Assembly: GCA_947454235.1 (NCBI GenBank)
Contig: CANGIY010000002.1
Location: forward strand, 62,001-126,000
DNA length: 64,000 nucleotides
Origin: Chitinophagaceae bacterium
Lineage (GTDB): Bacteria > Bacteroidota > Bacteroidia > Chitinophagales > Chitinophagaceae
Direction: 5' to 3'
Shown here: one piece after another, positions 28,125-39,021 of the stretch
Numbering within the stretch: position 1 is the first letter of the stretch
How the letters are laid out: each line of letters opens with the position of its first letter
Notes under the pieces: generated by a model
The model's input: the letters and a program-made list of their open reading frames with translations, nothing else
Told to the model about the DNA's origin: nothing
Databases searched by the model: none
Program-made: the position numbers and the translations under genes

Positions 28125-30808
28125 TGTACAATAACTTTAAATTTTTGGGCAACTCCATCGTTTAATACAGTTAGTAAGTATGAGCCTGGTACCAATCGCG
28201 ACTGTAGGTCTATTTCAATTTTTCCATTAGTTGGTACTTCATAAGAATCCTCAAAAATAGTTTTACCGCTAACATCCTCAATAATTACAGCCTTTGCTCC
28301 TGATTCGAAATTTCCATCGAAAGAAATAGTGAACTTTCCTGTATTTGGATTTGGGTAAACGTAGGTATTTCCTTTACTATGACCGATAGTGGGCGTTGAA
28401 AGTGGTTGTACCATTACTTTAATTCCATTACTGGTATCAGTTGATTTTGTGATACAAACCAAATTTGACAATAAGGTGCAGTAAACTGAATCGGTTTCGT
28501 ACACAGTAACGGAATACATGTTTGAATTCGCTCCGCTTACGGCCCTTCCATTTTTGAACCATTGATAAACAGGCATTGTTCCTTCATAACTTGGTTCTGC
28601 CGTTAGTGTAACAATTGTACCCGGAGCTACGGTTGGACCACCAGATGCCACGATATCAATATTAGGAGTTACGCGAGGGTAAACATTGAATCGTATTGAG
28701 TCGTCTGCATAAGTTGGTGACGGGCAATATTCTGAACTTACCAAGCGACATTTTACGTGTTCATCAAAATCAGGTACAAGTTGGTATGATCTGCCAGAAT
28801 CTACCAAAATTCCATTTTTATACCAAAACAAACCCGGTGTTCTTCCTCCATTTGTTATGTCGGTTGTGAGTGAAATTGAGTCGCCATTACAAATAATTGC
28901 TCCATTGTAACCATTAATTGAAACACTTGGGGCTACAATTGGGTGAACAGTCATACTGATTGTATTACTTGAAACAGTTGGAAATAGAATACAATGGGCG
29001 TCGCTGGTGAGTCGGCAATAAATATTATCTCTGTCAGACAGGGTAGAACTACTGAATTCGAAATTGTCAGCACCGATGGGTGTACCATTTTTGTACCATT
29101 GGAAGTGTGGTGCTGAACCCGGATTTACTGTTGTTGCGCTAAATGTTACACTTGTACCTGCACAAATTTCGTGTATGCCGGAAATTGAAACTGAAGCCCT
29201 TGGTAGCGCAGTAACGAAAATTGACGCGGTTGCTGTATCTGCAGCACAAGCAGTGCTTATAACGTAGTATACTCGCGATGTGCCTGAAGGTGCCCCTACC
29301 AAGGTTGAGTCGGACATTGACCCTCCACCAGTACAATACCATCTTCCTCCCGGATAATTAGGGCGAAAAGTTGCAGTTGTAAGGCTGCATATTTCTGATG
29401 GACCAGTGATGGAGGTACCCGAATACACACGAGTAATGTTGGCTGTAATGTATGTTGTATCAGTAGCCCATTCATCGTCCACTGAAATTGCAAAAGAGTC
29501 TAATCCAAAATACCCGCTATCAACCACATAATTCATACCGCTTCTTATAAGTAGGTGCCCGTCAGAAACAGCCGATGAGCTACCCGTAACTCTTCCGTGC
29601 CTTGGAGGAATCGCTACTTTCCAGGAAATATTTTGGAGCGTATCAGGGTCGGTGGCTACATTTTGAACAATCAACGAGTAAGGTCCCTGATTTTCACAAA
29701 GAGCTATCGATTGACGATGCCCTTCTACAAAATATGGCTTCTCATTGATGAAAATCTTCCTTATTCTGTAGTTAATGTAGTCACCAATATAATAGTCTCC
29801 GCTAGGGTGTATATACATACTTTGAGGGGTGTAATATAATGCAGTGTCTATAGAAACTGTATCACCATTATATCCATAAACAGACCCGGAATATGTATTG
29901 ATAATGCCGGTATTTTTTTGCACAACCCTTATTTTATTGTTGTTGATAAAATATAGGTCGCCATTTCTATCTAAACAGGGTGCCAATGGCCAGTGGATTT
30001 TTGCGGCCGTTGCCATTGCGCTATCACCTATAGAACCGTCGTGTCCATTTCCTGCTATTGTCGTTATGATGCCTGATGAGTGGTCAACTTTCCTGATTCG
30101 ATTATTGTATGTATCGGCGATTAACAAATTTTCATTTTGATCAACCGTAATATATGCCCCGGTTGAAAGCCAGGCATTCGTAGCTGGTATATTGTCAAAG
30201 TTGTAACCTGAAGTATCATTTCCTGCCACAGTAGTAATGGTTCCTGTTCCACTTACTTTTCTGATAATTCCCCCGCCCGAACCAATGTAAATATTATCAT
30301 TGATGTCTACAGCCACACCACAAGGATTACCAACCTCGGCGTTTGTAGCACTTCCGCCATCGCCGGTCCAGCCAAACGAGCCATTACCAGCAACTGTAGA
30401 TATTCTACCTCCCGAAGTAATTTTTCTTAACCGATGATGTCCTTGATCGCATACGTAAATATTATTGTGCTTGTCGCAGGCTATTCCGAACGGATTTTGT
30501 AAAGAGGCAGCAGTTGCATATCCACCATCACCTAAGCCAGTACCACCTCCCGCAAATGTTGTTATAATTCCATTCCGGTCTATTTTTCTTACTCTTGCAG
30601 CATCACGATCACAGAAGTAAACATTGCCCGCACTGTCGGCAGTTATACCAATAACATTACTAAAAGTGGCGTCTAAAGCAGGTCCATTATCGCCTGAATA
30701 ACCATATACACCATGCCCGGCAATAGTTGAAATAATCTGAGCCTGAGCTGGGCTCAGGAAAAGCAACCATATTACTATACAACATAGAATATTTGAAAAT
30801 GCCTTCAT
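28121..30808 (-). CDS. NHL-repeat beta-propeller protein with T9SS type-A sorting domain
   Basis: Repeated ISTIAG-GxxGxxGDG / NVYFCDRDAARVRKID units; C-terminal VYPNPNTGKFTISFDG..GSYLLTVLNDG. Confidence 0.86.
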   Translation of the reverse strand: MKAFSNILCCIVIWLLFLSPAQAQIISTIAGHGVYGYSGDNGPALDATFSNVIGITADSAGNVYFCDRDAARVRKIDRNGIITTFAGGGTGLGDGGYATAASLQNPFGIACDKHNNIYVCDQGHHRLRKITSGGRISTVAGNGSFGWTGDGGSATNAEVGNPCGVAVDINDNIYIGSGGGIIRKVSGTGTITTVAGNDTSGYNFDNIPATNAWLSTGAYITVDQNENLLIADTYNNRIRKVDHSSGIITTIAGNGHDGSIGDSAMATAAKIHWPLAPCLDRNGDLYFINNNKIRVVQKNTGIINTYSGSVYGYNGDTVSIDTALYYTPQSMYIHPSGDYYIGDYINYRIRKIFINEKPYFVEGHRQSIALCENQGPYSLIVQNVATDPDTLQNISWKVAIPPRHGRVTGSSSAVSDGHLLIRSGMNYVVDSGYFGLDSFAISVDDEWATDTTYITANITRVYSGTSITGPSEICSLTTATFRPNYPGGRWYCTGGGSMSDSTLVGAPSGTSRVYYVISTACAADTATASIFVTALPRASVSISGIHEICAGTSVTFSATTVNPGSAPHFQWYKNGTPIGADNFEFSSSTLSDRDNIYCRLTSDAHCILFPTVSSNTISMTVHPIVAPSVSINGYNGAIICNGDSISLTTDITNGGRTPGLFWYKNGILVDSGRSYQLVPDFDEHVKCRLVSSEYCPSPTYADDSIRFNVYPRVTPNIDIVASGGPTVAPGTIVTLTAEPSYEGTMPVYQWFKNGRAVSGANSNMYSVTVYETDSVYCTLLSNLVCITKSTDTSNGIKVMVQPLSTPTIGHSKGNTYVYPNPNTGKFTISFDGNFESGAKAVIIEDVSGKTIFEDSYEVPTNGKIEIDLQSRLVPGSYLLTVLNDGVAQKFKVIVQ

Positions 30809-30893
30809 CGTGTCAGACCTTGATTGTCAGTAGTTTGGGGTGTTGGGCATTCTTCTAAAAGATAAAATAAAGGTACTTAATTTCAGTGATTTA

Positions 30894-31685
30894 CTATGAA
30901 AGCTCAACTTTTTGCTTCAAAATCTGAAAGTACTGCACAGATTGTAACAAACGACTACCATACCAGCTAAAAAGCTCTCCATCAACTAAGATAATTTCTG
31001 CCTCAGGTAAAAGCGCCTGATATTCCAAAATGTGCCGGTCTTTAAATGGAAATGGTTCTGATGATAGTAACACAATATCTGGCTTTGCCGCGCATAGCTC
31101 TTCATCGCTTACAATAGGGTATCTTTCTTTGTGCGAAATGACATTTACCCAACCTATTCTTTCAATCATGTCATTGATAAATGTATCGTTACCAATACTC
31201 ATTTTAGGGTTATGCCAAATAAAATAGGCGACTTTCTTCGAGGCGTTATTCAGTTTTAATTCATTAAATGATGCTCTAATTTCTGCCGATATTTTAATCC
31301 CCATTTGGGTTTGGTCAACAATTTCACTTATTCTTTCAATCATTATCAGTGCGTCATCAAGCTTTTTGATATCACTGATCCAAACCGGAAAACTTTCAGC
31401 TAGTTGTTCTATTTGTTCCTTTGTATTCTCTTCTTTGTTAGCAATAATTAGATCGGGTGCCAGCGATATTATTTTTTCGATACTCAGATTTTTGGTGCCT
31501 CCAACCCTGGTTTTTTGTCTGAACCATTCATTAGGGTGAATACAAAACTTCGTGATACCTACAACTGTTTCGTTTAGACCCAAGTCGAACAAGAGTTCAG
31601 TTTGCGACGGCACCACTGAAATTATTCTCCGGGGCGGGTGGGGTATCTCAACCTTTCTTCCCAACATATCGACAAAAACGCCCAT
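30894..31685 (-). CDS. BtuF/FepB-like helical-backbone metal/cobalamin-binding protein without obvious signal peptide
   Basis: VDMLGRKVEIPHPPRRIISVVPSQTELLFDLGL; LAPDLIIANKEEN; KPDIVLLSSEPFPF. Confidence 0.78.
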   Translation of the reverse strand: MGVFVDMLGRKVEIPHPPRRIISVVPSQTELLFDLGLNETVVGITKFCIHPNEWFRQKTRVGGTKNLSIEKIISLAPDLIIANKEENTKEQIEQLAESFPVWISDIKKLDDALIMIERISEIVDQTQMGIKISAEIRASFNELKLNNASKKVAYFIWHNPKMSIGNDTFINDMIERIGWVNVISHKERYPIVSDEELCAAKPDIVLLSSEPFPFKDRHILEYQALLPEAEIILVDGELFSWYGSRLLQSVQYFQILKQKVELS

Positions 31686-31686
31686 T

Positions 31687-32046
31687 TTATTTCAATTTCC
31701 TGAAATTTAAGAATATGTACAGGCTGAAAGCTATATCAATTAAAAACAAGCCGCTCTTGTATGTTTGCCTATCGAATTCACTGTGAAGCAAAAAATATAC
31801 AATGATACTTGCGCAGGTAACCAATATATATCCAATGCCGCCCCATTTTTTTAGTGCTGTTGCACCTCCCCAACTTATTGTGTAAGCCACCATCCACAAA
31901 AAACCAATAATAGTCGCTTTCCCCATTATGCCTATCATAGTAAACATAGTGAAGAATAGCCCAATTATGTGAAATAGTAGCCCGATTGGGAAAAATAAAG
32001 GCGGTTGGGTTACAAATTCTTTTACGTTATTATAAGCTTTGCTCAA
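31687..32046 (-). CDS. Small integral membrane protein, unknown function
   Basis: About 4 predicted TM segments; 1-nt gap to the BtuF-like gene. Confidence 0.6.
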   Translation of the reverse strand: MSKAYNNVKEFVTQPPLFFPIGLLFHIIGLFFTMFTMIGIMGKATIIGFLWMVAYTISWGGATALKKWGGIGYILVTCASIIVYFLLHSEFDRQTYKSGLFLIDIAFSLYIFLNFRKLK

Positions 32047-32187
32047 TGCGAAAGTTGTATGGTTTGTTGAACTAAATTTGTTGCAAAATTAGTTACAGTC
32101 GTTAAAGTTGGTAAATATATCATTGTTAAGGTTAATTAAACGTAATTTGCTGCATCTATTTTTCCAAACTACAATCATCTCTTTTTT

Positions 32188-33861
32188 TTGAAACGTACAT
32201 TTAAAATATTGAAAAGGTTCTTCGGTGTTCTTGCGTCGATAGTTATCTTGTTTTCTATTTTCTATGTTTGGCGCGTCAAAATTCCTGCTCCTAAGGTTGA
32301 TGAAAGTGTTACTGTCAGCCATTATAAACGATTGCAAACGGGTAAAGATTCTTTTGCTGTAGGTAATAACTGGTTGCGAAAAAATAAGTTTGGTATTTGG
32401 GAAATGTACCTTGAGGGTGATGCCTATGAGCGAGGTTTGATTTATGGTGTTCTTGCTCGTGAACATGTACAACATCAGGAGAAAGTTTTTATCGATCAGG
32501 TTAATGTATTGGTGCCGAATAAGTTTTATCAGTGGTTTTTAAAGCTGTTTATTGTTTGGTTCAACCGTGATATTGATAAGTATATCCCTCAGGACGAATT
32601 GAAAGAGATTTACGGTATTTCGAAATCATTCTCTGATGAATATGACTATGTAGGTCCTAAATTTTACAGACTTCTATATTATCATGGCGCACACGACATG
32701 GGCCATGCGCTTAATGACTTTAATCTGGTTGGTTGTACTTCTTTCGCCGTCAACAGGGAATTTTCTAAAGACAGTACGTTGCTGATAGGAAGAAATTTTG
32801 ACTTCTACATGGGTGATAGCTTTGCTGCTCAGAAGTTAGTGATTTTTGAGGCACCTAAGAATGGCTATAAGTTTATTTCTTATGGTTGGGCGGGGTTTAT
32901 TGGTGTAGTATCGGGTATGAATGAAAAAGGTTTGACTGTTACAATAAACGCTGCTAAATCAGATGTTCCATTCAATGCTAAGGAACCAATTTCGTTGCTC
33001 GCACGTGAAATTCTTGAACACTCATCAAATATTACTGAGGCAATAGACTTAGCGAAGAAACGTGAAACTTTTGTCTCAGAGTCGCTTCTTATTGGTTCAG
33101 CATCTGATAATAAAGTGGTTGTTATTGAAAAATCTCCTTCGAAGATGGATGTTTACGAAAGTGCCACCAATTACACAGTTTGTGCGAATCACTACCAGGG
33201 GGCAACCTTTATGGCGGACTCTAACAACTTAAAAAACATTGAGAACAGTGATTCCCGCTTTAGGTTTGAAAGATTGAATGAGCTTTTGAAAAGGAATTTC
33301 CCCATTGATGAAAGTAAAGCAGCAAATATTTTGCGCGACAAACTTGGCGTTGGCGATCATTTTATCGGCTATGGTAATCCTAAGGCTTTAAACCAAATGA
33401 TTGGACACCATTCAGTAATTTTTAAACCACAACAAAGACTTGTTTGGTATAGCACACAACCTTATCAGCTTGGTGAATTTGTTTGTTATGACCTGAATAA
33501 AGTTTTCAGGCATGATACTGATGTGTATCAAACAGTATTGAATTTACCACCCGATACTTTTCTATCATCTGCCGATTACCCTAAATACGAATACCATAAA
33601 CATTGTAGGGAAGCCATAACTCGTTTTGTAATGTTGGGTATACCTATGGAAAACACTGGCTTCGATGTGGCACACTACATTCAGTCCAATCCCAAGAGTT
33701 ATATTACTTACATGAGTTTGGGTAATTATTTCAAAAAGAAAAACGAGTTCAAAAAAGCCACGGAGTACTACATTCAAGCGTTGCAATGTGAAGTTGCATC
33801 GATCAATGAGATTAACTCAATTAATAAGAACATTGTCGAATGCAACAAAAAAGGGCATTAA
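32188..33861 (+). CDS. C45/choloylglycine-hydrolase-like Ntn hydrolase with N-terminal TM anchor and C-terminal TPR-like tail
   Basis: NLVGCTSFAVNREFSKDSTLLIGRNFDF nucleophile-Cys context; GFIGVVSGMNEKGLTVTINA; TTG start. Confidence 0.75.
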   Translation: MKRTFKILKRFFGVLASIVILFSIFYVWRVKIPAPKVDESVTVSHYKRLQTGKDSFAVGNNWLRKNKFGIWEMYLEGDAYERGLIYGVLAREHVQHQEKVFIDQVNVLVPNKFYQWFLKLFIVWFNRDIDKYIPQDELKEIYGISKSFSDEYDYVGPKFYRLLYYHGAHDMGHALNDFNLVGCTSFAVNREFSKDSTLLIGRNFDFYMGDSFAAQKLVIFEAPKNGYKFISYGWAGFIGVVSGMNEKGLTVTINAAKSDVPFNAKEPISLLAREILEHSSNITEAIDLAKKRETFVSESLLIGSASDNKVVVIEKSPSKMDVYESATNYTVCANHYQGATFMADSNNLKNIENSDSRFRFERLNELLKRNFPIDESKAANILRDKLGVGDHFIGYGNPKALNQMIGHHSVIFKPQQRLVWYSTQPYQLGEFVCYDLNKVFRHDTDVYQTVLNLPPDTFLSSADYPKYEYHKHCREAITRFVMLGIPMENTGFDVAHYIQSNPKSYITYMSLGNYFKKKNEFKKATEYYIQALQCEVASINEINSINKNIVECNKKGH

Positions 33862-34045
33862 CTGCGGGTAAATAATTGCATTTTTAAGTAATATATCTGT
33901 GAATAAGATGTTAATTACGTGCCTTAAAATATTTAAATTTAAAAGATTGTGAGCAATAGATGTACTGAAAAGTGATTTTCAGCGTTATTTTTGTGTTGTT
34001 GTCGGTGAACAGTGTATTTGAAGTCCCTATTCGAAAAACCATTTT

Positions 34046-34234
34046 ATGAGCACAACCGAATTCAAACCTTTTGATGACACTCCCAAAAACGGTGTTTTGA
34101 CCAACTTAGTTGCAAAACTTTTGAAAAAAGCCAGCAATTTCTTTGAACCAGAAGAGATAGAAATCACCTTTAAAGAAGACCAGGGAAAAATAGTAAGTTA
34201 TACTTACACAAAACTCCCAACTAAAGGATTGTAG
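34046..34234 (+). CDS. Small hypothetical protein (62 aa)
   Basis: Isolated ORF with putative -7 TATTTTTG upstream. Confidence 0.4.
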   Translation: MSTTEFKPFDDTPKNGVLTNLVAKLLKKASNFFEPEEIEITFKEDQGKIVSYTYTKLPTKGL

Positions 34235-34298
34235 GAGCGGATACTCAAAAACTATTTTTTCTACTCTCTTGCAGGGTATAGAAAAGCTTTAGCTTTTA

Positions 34299-34784
34299 TT
34301 AAATCCATTTTTCATAGAGTAAACGGGTAACTGCATAGTTTTCTGATTCCAAGAACCGCTGCATTTCTGTATTGTTTGAAAGCGTGAATCTGCTCATTCG
34401 TTTGATTCCCAACTCTTTGTAGTGCTGTTCGAGATGGTGATTCATTGCTCTGTAAAGCCCCATTCTCCTAAATTGAGGGCTTACGTAACCATCTGAAATA
34501 TATAGCTCTTTACCTGTGTAAACTTCTATTCGACTCTCATCAGGTTCGTCAAGATAACCAAAAATGAATCCGGCCGGTTGATTGCCAACCATTGTGAGTA
34601 GGCAAAGTCCGTCGAAGTTCTCTTGCATGTCCATTAAATGTGCCATGTAGTTTTTCCCAATTTCACTCCAGGGTGCTGTTTTTTCAAATAACCGATGTTC
34701 GTTTACGTGCAGCGATTCCAGGAAATTGTTGATGATAGATTGGTTTTCTCTTATGAATATTGGTTTGATAACAATGCTAGCCAT
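34299..34784 (-). CDS. GNAT-family N-acetyltransferase
   Basis: AGFIFGYLDE; ISDGYVSPQFRRMGLYRAMNHHLEQH. Confidence 0.8.
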   Translation of the reverse strand: MASIVIKPIFIRENQSIINNFLESLHVNEHRLFEKTAPWSEIGKNYMAHLMDMQENFDGLCLLTMVGNQPAGFIFGYLDEPDESRIEVYTGKELYISDGYVSPQFRRMGLYRAMNHHLEQHYKELGIKRMSRFTLSNNTEMQRFLESENYAVTRLLYEKWI

Positions 34785-34934
34785 AGTTTAACTCAGTTAC
34801 ATGTGGAAAAGTGGTTGTTAAAGTGTTCAGCATTTTCTAAAAATTTGGTGTGCTCATCACAAATACAAAATTGGGTTCCTACCTTAGCGTTTTGAAACCC
34901 TTTTTGGGGTTTCTTCATAAAATTAGACATAAGA

Positions 34935-35660
34935 TTGGACGTTCAAATATTTATACCATGTTTTGTTGATCAATTATTTCCGGAAACCGGAATGAATATG
35001 GTCAAAGTACTTGAAAAGGTGGGTTGTAGTGTAAAATACAACCCTAATCAGACCTGTTGCGGTCAGCCTGCGTATAATGCAGGATATGCTGAAGAGGCTA
35101 AAGAGGTGGGCAGGAAATTTCTGCATGACTTTGCTGAACGGAAGTATATCGTTAGCCCGAGTGGTTCATGTACAGGGTATGCAAAAAAGAACTTTTGTGA
35201 GCTTTTTGATAACTCTGCCGATCATCTTTTAAGCAATCAGGTAGTATCGTACATGTATGAATTTACTCAGTTCTTGACTGAAGTTGTAAACATCGATTAC
35301 TTTGGTGCTGAATTCAATGCAAAGGTCACTTATCACGATTCTTGCGGTGCTTTGCGCGATTGTGGAATTAAAAGTGGCCCACGTCGTTTGCTGAGTAAAG
35401 TAAAAGGACTTGAATTGGTGGAGATGAACGATTGTGAAACTTGTTGTGGATTTGGTGGCACTTTTGCAGTGAAATATGAACCAATTTCTATTGGCATGGC
35501 ACAGTCAAAAGTGAGAAATGCTATAGAGACCGGTGCTCAATATATTGTATCAACCGACGTGTCATGTATGATGCACATGCAGGGTTACATAGACGCAAAT
35601 GGTTTGCCAATAAAAACAATTCATATTGCTGATATTCTCGCTTCAGGGTGGGAACTTTAG
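34935..35660 (+). CDS. LutA/YkgE-type (Fe-S)-binding CCG-domain protein
   Basis: Two CCG motifs: CCGQPAYNAGY and CCGFGGTFAVKY; VSPSGSC; TTG start. Confidence 0.88.
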   Translation: MDVQIFIPCFVDQLFPETGMNMVKVLEKVGCSVKYNPNQTCCGQPAYNAGYAEEAKEVGRKFLHDFAERKYIVSPSGSCTGYAKKNFCELFDNSADHLLSNQVVSYMYEFTQFLTEVVNIDYFGAEFNAKVTYHDSCGALRDCGIKSGPRRLLSKVKGLELVEMNDCETCCGFGGTFAVKYEPISIGMAQSKVRNAIETGAQYIVSTDVSCMMHMQGYIDANGLPIKTIHIADILASGWEL

Positions 35661-35713
35661 TGCAATAACAAAAAATCGTTTGTTTCAAAAGTTTTTTTTT
35701 TCGTCTTCATTAA

Positions 35714-37009
<1,296 letters not shown>

Positions 37010-37086
37010 TTAAATAAATATTTATAATTTCTGAAACAAAAATTTGGCAATCTCGTTAAACAATTAAAATTTTACGTTTAAACAGC

Positions 37087-37608
37087 ATGAGCGCTATGAA
37101 ATCAAGTACCAATAAAAAAACCGCCGGCAAAACAAGCGCTGACGAAAGCGCATCATCGGCTTCAAAGAAAACGTCTCCAAAAACCAAAAAGGCGGCAATG
37201 GAAGATGATGAGGATTTAGATGATGAACTGGATGAAGCTCCAAAGAAAGCGTCGAAAACAACCAAAGCATCGGCTAAAAAGAAAAAAGACGATGACGATG
37301 ATGATGACGACGACGATACTCCTAAAAAGAAGTCTGCTTCAAAAGCTTCGTCAAAGAAAAGTTCTGACGACGACGATGATGATGACGACGATTTGGACGA
37401 AGAAGATGACGATTTTGGAAAAGATGACTTTGAGGATGAAATTGATATAGACAAAGAATTCGAAGAGTTCGAACTTCCGAAATCAAAAAGCAAAACTCCG
37501 GGTAAAAAGAAAAGTTCATCAAAAGACGATGACTTTGATGATGAGTTCAAAGATTTGGGCTTTTTCAGTGAGTCGGGTGGGTTTGACGATGACGATGATG
37601 ACTATTAA
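37087..37608 (+). CDS. Low-complexity block-polyampholyte protein (Lys/Ser/Ala blocks alternating with Asp/Glu blocks)
   Basis: Continuous ORF between purA and pabB; KKKKDDDDDDDDDDTPKKKSASKASSKKSSDDDDDDDDDLDEEDDD.. Confidence 0.7.
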   Translation: MSAMKSSTNKKTAGKTSADESASSASKKTSPKTKKAAMEDDEDLDDELDEAPKKASKTTKASAKKKKDDDDDDDDDDTPKKKSASKASSKKSSDDDDDDDDDLDEEDDDFGKDDFEDEIDIDKEFEEFELPKSKSKTPGKKKSSSKDDDFDDEFKDLGFFSESGGFDDDDDDY

Positions 37609-37616
37609 TAATCTAA

Positions 37617-38900
37617 GTGCGTCAATTCTATAAAACGACATATAACATAGCAAGTCAGTCTGCTGATTTGCTTAAGGATAGGATGCTGAACTGGGCCAAC
37701 CGGTTCAGCATTCATCTTTTACTAGATAGCAATAGCTACAAACACACTATTGGTACCTTCGAATTTCTGCTGGGTGTGGGAACGGATGCTTCTCCAACAG
37801 TAACTAGCCATATTGCTCTTCAGAATCAACATGAGCGGCAATGGTGGCTGGGACATGTGAACTACGACTACAAAAACACGCTTTTTAAAGGTCTGCAAAC
37901 AAATAAAAAAGAGGTCAAGGCATTTTGTGACTTCTTCTTTTTTGCGCCTGATACCATCCTATACATCGAAAGAGATTCAACTGAATTAGTAATAGAGTCT
38001 ATTCATGAACCCGATTTGATTTGGAATGAAATACTGGAATGTGCACCTCAATTTGATGCGAAATTGCCAAAAGTAGATTTCAAGAAAGCCCTTGGGAAAA
38101 ATGAATATTGCGAAATTGTTGATCGTCTTAGGCAACACATTAAAGATGGAGATTGTTACGAGATTAACTTATGCAATTATGCCTATGCTAAAGATGTAGC
38201 AATAAACCCTGTTGCTGTTTTCAAGCAATTAAACAGTGCCTCACCTGCGCCATTTTCGGCTTTTTACAAAGTGGGGAGTAGCACAATGATGTGTTCTAGC
38301 CCTGAAAGGTATTTAACCAGAGTAGGCGAGCGCGTATACTCTCAACCTATTAAGGGTACAGCACGTAGAAGCCATATTGCAGCAGTCGACGAGCAAATTA
38401 AGGTAGACCTGCGCCAAAGTATCAAGGAGCGGGCAGAAAATGTAATGATTGTCGATCTTGTGCGCAATGACCTGGCACAATCGTGCAAAACGGGGTCAAT
38501 TCAAGTTGATGAGCTATTTGGTGTGTACACTTTTCCGCATGTACACCAACTCATTTCAACCGTTTCAGGGGTACTTAAAAATAGTAATGGATTTTCATTT
38601 TCGCCCATTGAAAAGTCATTTCCTATGGGTAGCATGACAGGTGCGCCTAAATACAAAGTGATGCAGCTTATTGAGCAATATGAAGCTGTGGCACGTGGTT
38701 TATTTTCAGGGTCTGTTGGTTATATAACACCTGATGGTGATTTTGATTTGAATGTAGTCATCAGGTCTCTTTTCTATAATGCCGGCACCCAACATCTCTG
38801 TTACCAGACAGGCGGAGCCATAACCTGGGACAGTGTCCCTGAACAAGAATGGGGAGAGATGCTGTTGAAAGGCGAAGCATTAGAACGTTTGTTTCGATAA
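37617..38900 (+). CDS. pabB: Aminodeoxychorismate synthase component I / anthranilate-synthase-I family
   Basis: DCYEINLCNYAYA; SSPERYL; QPIKGTARR; ENVMIVDLVRNDLAQSC; GSMTGAPKYKVMQLIEQYE; GTG start. Confidence 0.85.
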   Translation: MRQFYKTTYNIASQSADLLKDRMLNWANRFSIHLLLDSNSYKHTIGTFEFLLGVGTDASPTVTSHIALQNQHERQWWLGHVNYDYKNTLFKGLQTNKKEVKAFCDFFFFAPDTILYIERDSTELVIESIHEPDLIWNEILECAPQFDAKLPKVDFKKALGKNEYCEIVDRLRQHIKDGDCYEINLCNYAYAKDVAINPVAVFKQLNSASPAPFSAFYKVGSSTMMCSSPERYLTRVGERVYSQPIKGTARRSHIAAVDEQIKVDLRQSIKERAENVMIVDLVRNDLAQSCKTGSIQVDELFGVYTFPHVHQLISTVSGVLKNSNGFSFSPIEKSFPMGSMTGAPKYKVMQLIEQYEAVARGLFSGSVGYITPDGDFDLNVVIRSLFYNAGTQHLCYQTGGAITWDSVPEQEWGEMLLKGEALERLFR

Positions 38901-38972
38901 AATTTCAAAAAATTAAACAAAATTATCTGGCTTCTATACGTGTTTATAGGGGTTGTCTATTTATTTATTGAA

Positions 38973-39009
38973 AAAGTTGAACAAAATATTTTATTGTTTG
39001 TTCAACTTT
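38973..39009. promoter_or_regulatory. 13-bp perfect inverted repeat, candidate CarH/MerR operator
   Basis: AAAGTTGAACAAA (38973-38985) - 11 nt - TTTGTTCAACTTT (38997-39009). Confidence 0.7.
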
Positions 39010-39021
39010 CCCTTATTTTTG
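38994..39021 (+). promoter_or_regulatory. Putative promoter of the carotenoid operon
   Basis: TTG (38994-38996), 17-nt spacer, TATTTTTG (39014-39021); Bacteroidota -33/-7 layout. Confidence 0.6.

Noticed and set aside
35692-35701. Run of ten T upstream of purA as a phase-variable tract
   Set aside because: More likely part of an AT-rich promoter region; no frame or promoter-spacing consequence could be shown.
37056-37550. Antisense Ser/Phe-rich ORF (164 aa) opposite the acidic protein
   Set aside because: Mirror image of the Asp/Lys codon runs (GAC/GAT read as poly-Ser in antisense); no independent support.
38973-39009. Inverted repeat as an intrinsic terminator for pabB
   Set aside because: AT-rich stem, no downstream T-run, 70+ nt after the pabB stop, and it overlaps a promoter; operator reading fits better, though not proven.
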